This document shows, piece by piece, positions 1 to 7,431 of a DNA stretch of 11,932 nt. A program made the translations under genes and the position numbers. Every line of letters starts with the position of its first letter. Position 1 is the first letter of the stretch. The DNA is from Podochytrium sp. JEL0797 (taxonomy: Eukaryota > Chytridiomycota > Chytridiomycetes > Chytridiales > Chytriomycetaceae): positions 1 through 11,932 of the forward strand of contig JADGJG010000837.1 in NCBI GenBank assembly GCA_027596195.1, written 5' to 3'. The notes beneath the pieces are model-generated. The model did not search any database. It saw only the letters and a program-made list of their open reading frames with translations, and was not told where the DNA came from.

Positions 1-1300
1 TCCCTCTCCTGCCTCCTCACAGAGAAGGTTTCTCAAGCCTTCACCTCCAAGGGTTCTGTCTCTTGGTGGACTCACCCACCTCCTGGCCGGGTTCTAACAC
101 CTCAAGCAGGAAGGAGCTGAAAATAGCTTCTGTTTTCACCAGAATTTTTTTCTCGTTTTGCTTCGAAATCAGCCCCTAAAACTTTTAATAAGCCACCCTC
201 ATCAAAAACTTCACTAAGGATGATCAACACAGTAATTGGATACTGCAAGGAGAAACTTGCTGCCGAACAACATCCAAAAGACATTTGACAGCATTGGCCA
301 AATGGCTGAAGCATATGTAGACAACACAGCAGTATTCGCAAATAGCCTGAAAGAGTGCGAAATGCAAGTGAAGATGATCTACGAATTCCAAGAAACCAAC
401 TCAATCCAGTCGAACACGAAAAAAATGCCCTCAAGATAAAGAACAAAAACTCTTCACATGAGGAGACGGATCCAAAGTGAAGGTCATGAAACCAGACGAG
501 GGGGGAAGAGTCCTGGGAAATTGGTTCTCTGCTGAAAATCGCGGGGCCACAGGAAAAAATGAGATACATTGAAAATATTATCACACACAACTGCTGAGGA
601 AAAAGAAATCACAGAGGTCATGGCAATCAACATGGTACAACTACCAAAAATAACATACATATGGCAGACGCTGACCATCAGCAAAAACAAAATAGTCAGA
701 TGCTTGGGTTGGGGAAAGTGTTTATGGTTGACTCAAACTTGATGATTGGGTGTTCGGAGATGTTGATGCGAAAGTCGTTGCATTTCCATAGTTCCAGCCT
801 GCCACTCGTGTTCACTGTGCTCAATTTGGTGGAACCAAAAAGCAGTGGTAAAAACAAAGGCACGACTGCGAGAAGCACCGCGACATCACTGATTGAAAAC
901 CCATGCATATACAGACTCGTGAATTGGAACAGGCACTACACATCAGACACTGTGAACAATCTGTTGATAGAGCTGAATGGGGACAACCTCCTTGACAGAA
1001 TATTACGAATCAGACTCCTGAACTTGCAAGAACAGCATGGGCCACTTGATGAATAGAATGGCGCAGCAGAAGCTGAGAATAGTCCCGATCAAATACACAA
1101 ACAGCGAAACACACACGACAGATTTTTTTGTTTGTGATTTTCTGCAATCCACACTTCAGCGATTTCGCGCGATTCAAACAACGAGAATAAATCAAGAAAA
1201 ATAGAACAACACCACACTCTATTACCCAAGAATTCTCGAGCAGCAGATGAATGGCGAACCCCAACAACGTGACCCACAGCTGTGCCTCAAGATTTGTTGA
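1..1300 (+). mobile_element. Degenerate non-LTR (LINE-type) retrotransposon, reverse transcriptase remnant
   Basis: Pieces of one reverse-transcriptase-like protein can be read along the plus strand by switching frames. Around 285-438 lies the palm segment, with YVDNTAVFANS at the position of the catalytic Y-x-D-D motif, followed by an EF..-N-I-N-K block typical of LINE enzymes. At 480-569 a different frame gives RVLGNWFSAENR, matching the Y-L-G-x-W-F-S block downstream of the palm. At about 590-735 comes a segment ending PKITYIWQTLTIS, matching the P-x-x-E-Y-R region. At 740-1056 comes a piece ending LLIELNGDNLLDRILRIRLL, matching a late LINE block. Weaker similarity continues to about 1300. 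The 5' part lies outside the window. At least four frame changes, several stops and the Asp-to-Asn change in YVDN show it is dead. No target-site duplication or poly-A tail was found. Its end is approximate. Lineage is uncertain, but the block order resembles LINEs of early-diverging fungi. Confidence 0.72.
314..325 (+). other. Mutated reverse transcriptase active-site motif (YVDN)
   Basis: The four codons tat gta gac aac encode Y-V-D-N where active reverse transcriptases carry Y-x-D-D. The second metal-binding aspartate is replaced by asparagine, a change one G-to-A transition would produce. The hydrophobic, acidic and asparagine residues around it still fit the LINE palm domain, so the motif assignment is fairly safe even though the ORF around it is broken. 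Confidence 0.65.
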
Positions 1301-1518
1301 GAAAAACACGCGATTTCAATAACCATCACCAGAATCTGCTTGTTGGACAAAAGAATCGAGAGAATATACATTTCAACGCGTTTTTAATGACCAACAGCTG
1401 AAAGCAAAATCGGAACAGCTTGACAAGTCCAGGTGCTACTTCCACATATTTGAGTTTGAATTTTTCCGCATATTTTTTTTCGTAAAGACTTCCCCCCCCC
1501 CCTCCTCTTCTTGGGACC
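1301..1518. other. Gap between the LINE remnant and PEX3, with a C-11 homopolymer
   Basis: No gene is supported here. Fragmentary plus-strand similarity to the LINE may continue to about 1450 but is too weak to claim. On the minus strand this is the 3' flank of PEX3. Eleven consecutive C lie at 1492-1502, i.e. a G-11 run a few bases after the PEX3 stop codon on its transcript strand, probably in the 3' UTR. Hydrophobic minus-strand ORFs here are short and have no family resemblance. Confidence 0.5.
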
Positions 1519-3091
1519 TCAATCATTTCTTTCTCCCTCCCACTCCGAATAAATCAATGCACTCAAGGCTTTCACGTCGGCAACGGCATCGAGCGCCTAC
1601 ATGAGAGGGCTTTGATTCAGGGCCGTTCGGTTCAGAGTAAAAGAAAAGCCACTCACAATCAAAATCCGATTCTCGGGAGTTTCCAAGACTTCTCCAGAAA
1701 AGCGACTCACAGTGGGCAGCGAGCTCGCCAGCTTGATAGTTTTCGGACTGTCGAGTATTTCGGTGATTCTGCTATCAGCCGGCACGAACTCTGAAGGAAA
1801 GAGCGTGTTTCTGATTTGAGTTTCCAATTGGCCAAACGACTGGTCACTATTTTGATTTTCTTGGAAATTTAATTCCCGTCGAAACATTGCAATGCGAAGA
1901 ATACTTACAGACACTTTCGGAGAACAGTTGTAAAGTCGGAGCTGCCAAGCGAAATGAATATCACAACTCGATTCAACTCGGAGTTGCATGCAAGAGTTTA
2001 CCTTTCCAAAATGTCCCTCATTTCGTTTAACAACCTTTCCAGAGTCTCATCCCGATCGAATTGCTGCACGCGACCGCTGGCGCGGTCCACGTTCGAGGCT
2101 TTTTGCAAGACGTCCAATTCCTGCCCACGTGGGGGGAGCATGAACGATCCAAATCTGCATCGTAGGGAAGATTATTTCTTTTCTCGAGCGAAACGAAGCT
2201 CGACTCACGCATACGTAAACGAAGACCCGTCAATCGACCATTCTTCCACATTTGCGCGAATGGATGCAAGATGCGACAAGACTTCGTTGCACGTAACGTC
2301 ACTGGAAACGGAAATCCTAAATGCGTGCATATCCGGTGCCGCTGTCAGTGGCGCGAGGAAAAACGTGACGGACAACAGCTTACCCAGCCAAGGAGCTCTC
2401 AACGGCCTGCTTCACTCTAGCCGTACATTCGAACAGGCCCGTGTGCAGCAAATACCAGCTGAACATCAAGAATTTGCGTTCCGTCTCGTATGATAGGTCT
2501 TCCGCAGACGGAGATGCCGTCGCAAGGTACGTGAATCGACCAATGATGTTCAACTGGATGTGTGTGAAGCAGTGGAGCAAGTTGATCAAGTAGAGCGCGG
2601 AGACGGTGCGCGTGAAGCCTGAATGAACGAAGGCAAACGGATCAGCCCTCACACCTCTTGGATGAGAGTGATATGAAACAAGACCATACTCGCGATCTTC
2701 AGATCTTCCCACAGGCACGCCTTCCGCTTTCGGATTTCGTCTGGACTCAAATCAGTCTTCCTGAGACTCTGCAAACTCTCTGTTATCGCTTCCACGTCAC
2801 ATTGCGGATACAGTTGGCTGCAAATCACTGGCACCAGCTTCAACACTGTGGAGCGACAGTCGCGCAGGTTTTGCTGGAAACGGAGCGTAAGGCTGTGGTG
2901 CGTTGGTTATGTTTATCGATCGATTCCGAGGGGACATCTCACTTTTGCTTGGCTGCACGGTCTCTCGCCCTCTCCTTCTCGCTCTCTTCCAGTGCGTAAA
3001 TTGCATAGCGGTACGCTACGTATCCGGTGGCAACCAAAGCTGTTGTTCCGACGAGAAGCCGACCCACGAGGCTGCGTTTTGAGGCGACCAT
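1519..3091 (-). CDS. PEX3: Peroxin-3 (PEX3), peroxisomal membrane biogenesis factor
   Basis: Exons on the minus strand: 2943-3091, 2690-2892, 2384-2618, 2209-2316, 2002-2154, 1909-1941, 1657-1846, 1519-1596. The product is 382 aa, close to the family's roughly 370-450. PEX3 is the membrane receptor for the chaperone PEX19 and inserts peroxisomal membrane proteins. Evidence: a basic N-terminus (MVASKRS) followed by a hydrophobic anchor at about 11-33. A block FQQNLRDCRSTVLKLVP at about 55-71 matches the family's R-x-C-x-x-T-V-L-x-L-x-P. WEDLKIASFTR at 111-121 is reconstituted exactly across intron 2. IQLNIIGR lies at 138-145, and the late blocks LLNEMRDILE (about 273-282) and SDFTTVLRKCL (283-294) follow. 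Intron acceptors were chosen by phase, and all eight exons sum to a multiple of three. Exon 6 is only 33 nt. The start ATG has a strong context (purine at -3, G at +4). The exact acceptor choices for introns 3 and 6 are the least certain points. Confidence 0.94.
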
Positions 3092-3328
3092 TTTTGGAAC
3101 CAAAAACAAAGATCTCTCTTTTTATCCTGCATTTATTTGGCAGGATGTTCTGGAAAACAAATCACATCTTCCGTCCCAATATACTGCTCCAGAAAAAGTG
3201 AAAAGAATCGGTCAAAACGCGAAACTCGAAACGGTTTTCGAAAAACTCACCAAATATCGCCACGTTCCGAGAGGCTAATTAAACGTCATGCGTTAAATGA
3301 TGCGTTAAATTGACTCCGTGAACAAAAA
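3092..3328. promoter_or_regulatory. Intergenic region: PEX3 5' flank and RAD51D 3' flank
   Basis: These 237 bases separate the PEX3 start codon from the RAD51D stop codon, both genes on the minus strand, so the interval must hold the RAD51D 3' UTR and the PEX3 promoter and 5' UTR. The part near PEX3 is A/T-rich on alternating strands. A 12-nt unit is duplicated at 3288-3311. No TATA box at a convincing distance could be fixed by eye. The plus-strand ORFs across it are short and resemble nothing known. Confidence 0.45.
3288..3311. repeat. Tandem duplication of a 12-nt unit
   Basis: The unit atgcgttaaatg occupies 3288-3299 and is repeated at 3300-3311 with only the last base changed. It sits 18 bases beyond the RAD51D stop codon on that gene's transcript, so it is most likely in the RAD51D 3' UTR. 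It may simply be replication slippage. Confidence 0.7.
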
Positions 3329-4680
3329 TTAACCCACCACAGTGCTGCTTCCTTTCAACACTTCAACTCGCCGTCTCCCCACCTTGACCGCATCCCCTCT
3401 CCGATTCTCAAACTCCCAAACATTCGCCTCTTTGAGATTGACGCCGAGTTGCATGCTTGGATCCGTGAAGAATAGAGTTTGTGTCGGAGTTTGTGCCCAC
3501 ACGGGCCCCAACGCGGGCTTTTTGCGAATCATTCCAGGTGCTCGCGATTCATGGTCTCGCATGTTGACGGCGTGATTCAGTATCTAAAATGCCGAAGCGT
3601 CGAAATCAATACGAAATATGCGCACGAGAGCGTCTCACAATAACGGGAATTGCACACGACTTAGCCAAAACTCGCAAAATCACCGACAGGGTCTGAAAGA
3701 ATGTCATCCACAAGCTTCCATTTCCCACTATAGGAGCCAAAAGCGCGCCGATAGAGTCGACAACGATGAGTTTGAGATTCTGTTCAAACGCAGAAGCCTG
3801 GAACGAATGCGAAACCAGTCCATCAAATTTCGCGATATCAATGGCCGAAACAGCTGCACACCTGCGACATGACTCGATGATGCAGCCCATTCAAGCAATC
3901 CATGAGTTGGTGCGCGTCATAGCATGCGGAAACGCGAAGTCGACTCGAAATGGAATCAAATGTCTCCAGAGACCAAGCGCAACGTGGATGTCAGAACCAG
4001 CAAGTAAAATCAGGAGAGCAAATGAAGTCTTCACCATTCCCTGCTCCCGAAAGGCCTGAAATCGATCGCTGTTGAGAAAGAGTTGGTGCATGCGCGCCGC
4101 TGAAAATGAGCAAGTGGAGTCAATGAACAGCGCCGTCGAGTTCGGGATCAAGCAGAGCGATGTCAGGATACTGAAGAAAGCGAACTGTTTCTCAGTCAGC
4201 GATGATCAAACAGTGAATGCGCGGATCACTTCACACCTGTGTTTTCCCAGCCGAAGCCAATCCCGCCAGCTCAGTAATAGTGCCAGTCGCAAAGCCACCG
4301 AACTCTAGCAGCTGGTCAATTCTAAATGAATCATAGAATGAGCCAGCTTCTCTCGCTCAAGGCAGCAAGACCAACCCAGGGCAACCGCTGGACACCACAT
4401 GCCAACTCGACTTCTCGTATTCGACGGCCTCAATCCCACTCGACATGGACACTGCGAGGGATTCTCTAGCAGCTTTCAGCTTTGCGGCCTTGAGGGTCTA
4501 GGATCGATAGTCAGCAGATTCTCTCACACGCTCAAACCCCAAAGTTCTCACCTCGTGCGTGAGTCCTTCGACTCTGTCCAACAAAAAAGATTCTGCAGTG
4601 AGCATCAGCTCACTGTCAGTCCGAACGACAGACGCGAGTTTCCTCGACGCGGATGCGGGGTCGCTGTTGTTGGTTGTCAT
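3329..4680 (-). CDS. RAD51D: RAD51D, RAD51-paralog homologous recombination ATPase
   Basis: Exons on the minus strand: 4552-4680, 4376-4497, 4237-4321, 4035-4184, 3862-3963, 3639-3797, 3329-3583. The product is 333 aa; human RAD51D is 328. RAD51D belongs to the BCDX2 complex (RAD51B-RAD51C-RAD51D-XRCC2) that supports RAD51 filament formation at breaks and stalled forks. Evidence: SSGCPGIDQLLEFGGFATG, then Walker A GLASAGKTQ at 104-112. AALFIDS-like strand 3 is represented by ALFIDSTCSFSAARMHQL. A Y-D-A-H-Q-L-M-D block follows in exon 5, matching the family's H-A-F-D-x-x-Q-M-L. Walker B LKLIVVDSIGALLAP has its aspartate at 210, and VIILNHAVNMRD (from 248) matches V-V-T-N-H-I-T-R-D. KKPALGPVW matches the late L-K-P-A-L-G-x-x-W block. 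The start is the first in-frame ATG; a TTG-initiated extension upstream is unlikely. Intron 4 (3964-4034) is the least certain splice. The residue before Walker A Gly-Lys-Thr is Ala where human has Ser. Confidence 0.91.
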
Positions 4681-5021
4681 AGGGTTTTCGGACAAAAAGA
4701 CCACACACAAAACAACAAAAAAAAATAAACAAATCCAGGAATGGGAATCGGTCTGGTTAGAAAAAAGCTAATACAGATAACGCGAGCAAGAGCATCGGAT
4801 TTCAGCTTGAAATTGGAGCAGCCGGCGGGTCCCGGTTGCACTTGGCGGGTTGGTGTGGGGTGGCACTCTTTCCCGGTTGAATGTTTCCATTCCCGAACAC
4901 GTCAAATAATGCGGACTTGGAAAGGTGCATCAAATCGGACGTTGAAGGATTCTGCCCAGTGTGATTCCTCAGGGGAAATGAATGATAAAAAACATAATGA
5001 ATGAAAAAAAACCTCTCCGAA
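4681..5021. promoter_or_regulatory. Divergent intergenic region between RAD51D and the seven-helix gene
   Basis: RAD51D (minus) and the seven-helix gene (plus) point away from each other across these 341 bases, so the region should carry both promoters. An A-rich block with runs of adenine lies at about 4694-4733, just upstream of RAD51D. Several ATG triplets lie just upstream of 5022, including an in-frame one at 5001 preceded by a stop, and others in short out-of-frame ORFs, so upstream ORFs may affect translation of the plus-strand gene. ORFs of 80-87 codons exist on both strands, but neither resembles a known family. Confidence 0.5.
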
Positions 5022-6106
5022 ATGGAATGCGCATCCCAACCCAACGTCCCCTACGATTATTCCGTGGCATTGACGTTCTCCTGTATGGTGATGGCTCTTG
5101 CCCTTGAGAATGGGTTAAGGGGTGCTTTTGCTGCCGCTGGTTAGAACTACGGTCCATCAAATGACTTGTCACTACTTAACTTCCTCCCTCTTTCTTAGTG
5201 AAACTAAGAAAATCTGTGGTTAAAGACCCTATTGTTGTCTTCATGATTTGCGCGAACTTTTTTGGCATCTTGAACGTACGTTTTTTGAACAACTGTTGAT
5301 TCCGAGTGACGTCGGCTTTTAGGTTATCGGCTTCATCACATCCAACTTCACGAACTCCAAAACATGCTATTCAATCAACCTGTTCGATAACCTTGCCTTC
5401 CACATCTTTTCTGTGGCTTTCTTCACGTTTTTGCTGTTCAAAACTTGGATCATATCGACCAAGAGTCGATTGTTTTTGGGATTGGCCGTTATTGCACTGT
5501 TATATCGCGTTGCCACAGGCATTCGTGACTTGTTCACATCATTTGGCTATTGGGATGACGTGAATTGTTATTGCGTGTGGGTCACCGTGCCGAACTCTGC
5601 GAATTTGTAAGTTCCTCCTCAACTATATGATTGTATGGAGTTTGTTGAGCATCATATACAGGTTTTTTGCCGGCGACATTGCAATTGACCTGTTGTCGAC
5701 GATAACGACAGTGATTGTCAGTTTGAACCCCCAGAACACGGACTTGAGCGCACTATTCAAAATATTTGTGCATGAGAATGGTAAGGGTTTGCTCTTGATT
5801 TTGAATTGAACGATATTCTTATTCCATTTGTGAGCAGTTTTCAGGTCCGTTTGCTGTCTCTGCACCACGTCGTTCGTCCTTTGGACCATCAATCAATCGA
5901 ACACAAATATTATTCTTTATGGCGCTGCCCTGGAAGCATATGTCCTGATTGCCTTGCTCAACCTCGAGTTGTTTTGGTTCAAAAGAAGAAAGAAGGCGCT
6001 GGAATCGCAAGCTCAACTGGAAGAAAGGGAGGACCCGAAACCTCCAACGATTATTTCCATGGAGGCGTTTTCGCATGGGCATAACTCCAATTCACTTCGA
6101 ATATAA
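5022..6106 (+). CDS. Orphan seven-transmembrane protein, chytrid-type receptor-like family
   Basis: Exons: 5022-5139, 5199-5275, 5323-5606, 5662-5780, 5838-6106; 288 aa. Seven hydrophobic segments are visible: about 13-39, 50-71, 88-110, 114-137, 160-181, 200-220 and 226-246. A positively charged tail (WFKRRKK) and an acidic, disordered C-terminus follow. Distinctive points are SFGYWDDVNCYC at 138-149 after helix 4, a GDIAIDLLST stretch in helix 5 and HENVFRSV before helix 6. This pattern recalls uncharacterised 7TM proteins I associate with chytrid genomes; that recollection is not verified. No GPCR hallmark (DRY, CWxP, NPxxY) is present, so ligand and coupling are unknown. Exon 1 could alternatively splice 5113 to 5209, but the chosen donor and acceptor give a 59-nt intron, a good polypyrimidine acceptor and a basic loop KLRKSVVKDP. 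The start at 5022 has a strong context; an in-frame ATG at 5001 would add seven residues. Confidence 0.74.
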
Positions 6107-6116
6107 ATCGTTTTCT

Positions 6117-6122
6117 TTTATT
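6117..6122 (-). terminator. Polyadenylation signal AATAAA for the isochorismatase-family gene
   Basis: The minus strand reads AATAAA 31 bases past the stop codon of the isochorismatase-family gene, a normal distance for a short 3' UTR. Because the neighbouring plus-strand gene stops at 6106, the two transcripts very probably overlap at their 3' ends. Confidence 0.6.
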
Positions 6123-6141
6123 GTCCTCCAAACCACCATTC

Positions 6142-6164
6142 AACTTTACAACTTTACAACTTTG
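6142..6164. repeat. Short tandem repeat overlapping a stop codon
   Basis: The octamer aactttac is repeated from 6142 in nearly three consecutive copies. The third copy runs into the last codons and stop codon (6154-6156) of the minus-strand isochorismatase-family gene. The repeat creates additional TAA-like triplets after the true stop. It is probably a slippage product. Confidence 0.7.
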
Positions 6165-7015
6165 ATGGAGGGAGACAGAAAACGTTCAACGCATTCGTGG
6201 TCGACTCCTTGGTCGCCTTCAAAAGACCCTGAATCTCCTTGAATCCTGGGTGAGAGGCATCCTTCATGATTTGGAAAAAAACGCTCTCGGAGGTGCTTAT
6301 GAAAGCACCGGCTTGTTTCATGCGCTGGAAAAGAGAAGAAAAATCAATTCTTAATCGCAACCCAGAATGCAGATTCATAAAAACAAAACACACCTCCAAA
6401 GCAACTTGAATCTCTCCTTGATTGCACGACGAAACACCATCCTGCACAATCGTGACGGCAATTCCAGATTCAAGCAGATCCAAAGCGGTTTGAAGGACGC
6501 ACACTTGAGTCTCGATTCCAAACATGACAACGTGGTTGACGCCCTTGTTGTCGTGGAGCTTGCGCATCGCGGAATTCACTTCGGGTGTCAGCATCGAAAA
6601 CTGCGACTTGGAGAACAAATGGGACTTTGAAATGTCAAGAGAAGCGTCCGTGTGGCCGAGTTTAGTGGGTGTTTGTTCTGCGGCGCGATCAGTGTGTCAG
6701 TCATCGTGGATGAACAGATTCGAAATTGATGACGGTTGCTTACCAGTCACGATCACTGGCACGTTGAGGATATTGGCTCCCGCGATCTAAAGTACAAGAT
6801 AAGTTCAATGCCGCAAACAGGAGGAATGCAAACGAACCATTTTGTGAGCGGTTCCAACAACGGCACCATATTGGAAAATGTGGTTCCTGGACACTGAGTC
6901 AGCAGATGACTACTACCACTGGTTAGTCAGATACGTACGCAAACTTCTGTTGAATGTCGCAGAGGAAGAAGGCGACACGGGAGTTGTTCGAGAGGCGAGA
7001 AAGCGGGGAAGCCAT
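6154..7015 (-). CDS. Isochorismatase-domain cysteine hydrolase, ISOC1/ISOC2-like
   Basis: Exons on the minus strand: 6939-7015, 6838-6886, 6744-6786, 6394-6677, 6154-6324; 207 aa, the usual size (human ISOC2 is 205). The fold is shared with nicotinamidases and bacterial isochorismatases, but the substrate of the eukaryotic ISOC branch is not settled, so no reaction is assigned. The family catalytic triad is present: Asp20 in FFLCDIQQKF, Lys80 in FSKSQFSML and Cys116 in GIETQVCVLQTAL. Other blocks are NVPVIVTEQ at 50-58 and the C-terminal STSESVFFQI and HPGFKEIQGLLK, both characteristic of the ISOC group. Exons 2 and 3 are only 49 and 43 nt. The join at intron 1 gives a block of the same length as the human protein between the catalytic Asp and the next strand. 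There is no signal peptide. Convergent with the seven-helix gene, 47 bp apart. Confidence 0.93.
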
Positions 7016-7426
7016 TTTTCGAAGAATTTTTCGTTTCAGTGGCGCGCGATATCAGGGAGAAGGAGGGGGAGGAGGAGGCCATCCCGGATTTTTTTACAGT
7101 TGATTTAGGAAGCCAAGAAGGAGAAAATCGATTTTAAAAACGGAACTGCTTTTGTGAAGTCGATCGATCAGCCCGCGTCGCGCATGAATTCCGCTGCGCT
7201 TGGCGCATCACAAACGGGGAGGTTGTACCCCGTAAACAGGGTTCAAGGACCTGGCGAACTCGCACCCCGGAGGAGGCGCAGTTTGTATTTCTGCGTGGCG
7301 AGTCGCAGGTTGCCCAAGCTATGGAAACGCGTTAAAATACCGCGTTTTCACCCGGTTTGCACCGACTTATCGGGTAACATGCGGCTGGAACACCGAAGAA
7401 AGTATTTGTCAAAAAAGAGGTTATAT
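7016..7426. promoter_or_regulatory. Intergenic region upstream of the isochorismatase-family gene and downstream of the LtrA gene
   Basis: The two genes flanking these 411 bases are both on the minus strand, so this is the promoter side of the isochorismatase-family gene and the 3' side of the LtrA gene. A purine-rich plus-strand stretch at about 7055-7080 gives a pyrimidine-rich tract in the transcript direction about 40-65 bases upstream of the start codon, as in many fungal promoters. A cat-repeat-like tcgatcgatca occurs near 7158. No ORF with family resemblance, tRNA or repeat was found. Confidence 0.45.
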
Positions 7427-7431
7427 TTATT
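7426..7431 (-). terminator. AATAAA overlapping the LtrA stop codon
   Basis: On the minus strand the last lysine codon, the stop codon TAA and the next base spell AATAAA. If used as the polyadenylation signal, the 3' UTR would be only a few tens of bases. Chance occurrence in A/T-rich sequence at a stop codon is quite possible. Confidence 0.35.

Noticed and set aside
102..590. Minus-strand frame of 162 codons with hydrophobic residues
   Set aside because: It is antisense to the LINE reverse transcriptase palm, which matches a known family on the plus strand.
1010..1309. Hydrophobic minus-strand frame that might be a membrane-protein exon
   Set aside because: Partial transmembrane-like stretches could be joined by imagined introns, but no family pattern appears, and the plus strand has LINE-like blocks across the same bases.
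4741..5004. Plus-strand frame of 87 codons, and an overlapping minus-strand frame of about 80, in the RAD51D/7TM gap
   Set aside because: No family resemblance, both fall in a likely divergent promoter, and the minus frame lacks an ATG start.
5114..5208. Alternative first intron of the 7TM gene
   Set aside because: It keeps phase, but would be 95 nt, longer than any other intron here, use a weaker acceptor and delete a plausible basic loop. Kept only as an alternative.
7195..7260. tRNA-like elements (an A-box-like run and a ggttcaag B-box-like run)
   Set aside because: The B box deviates, the T-arm pairs only four bases around a nine-base loop, and no acceptor stem pairs.
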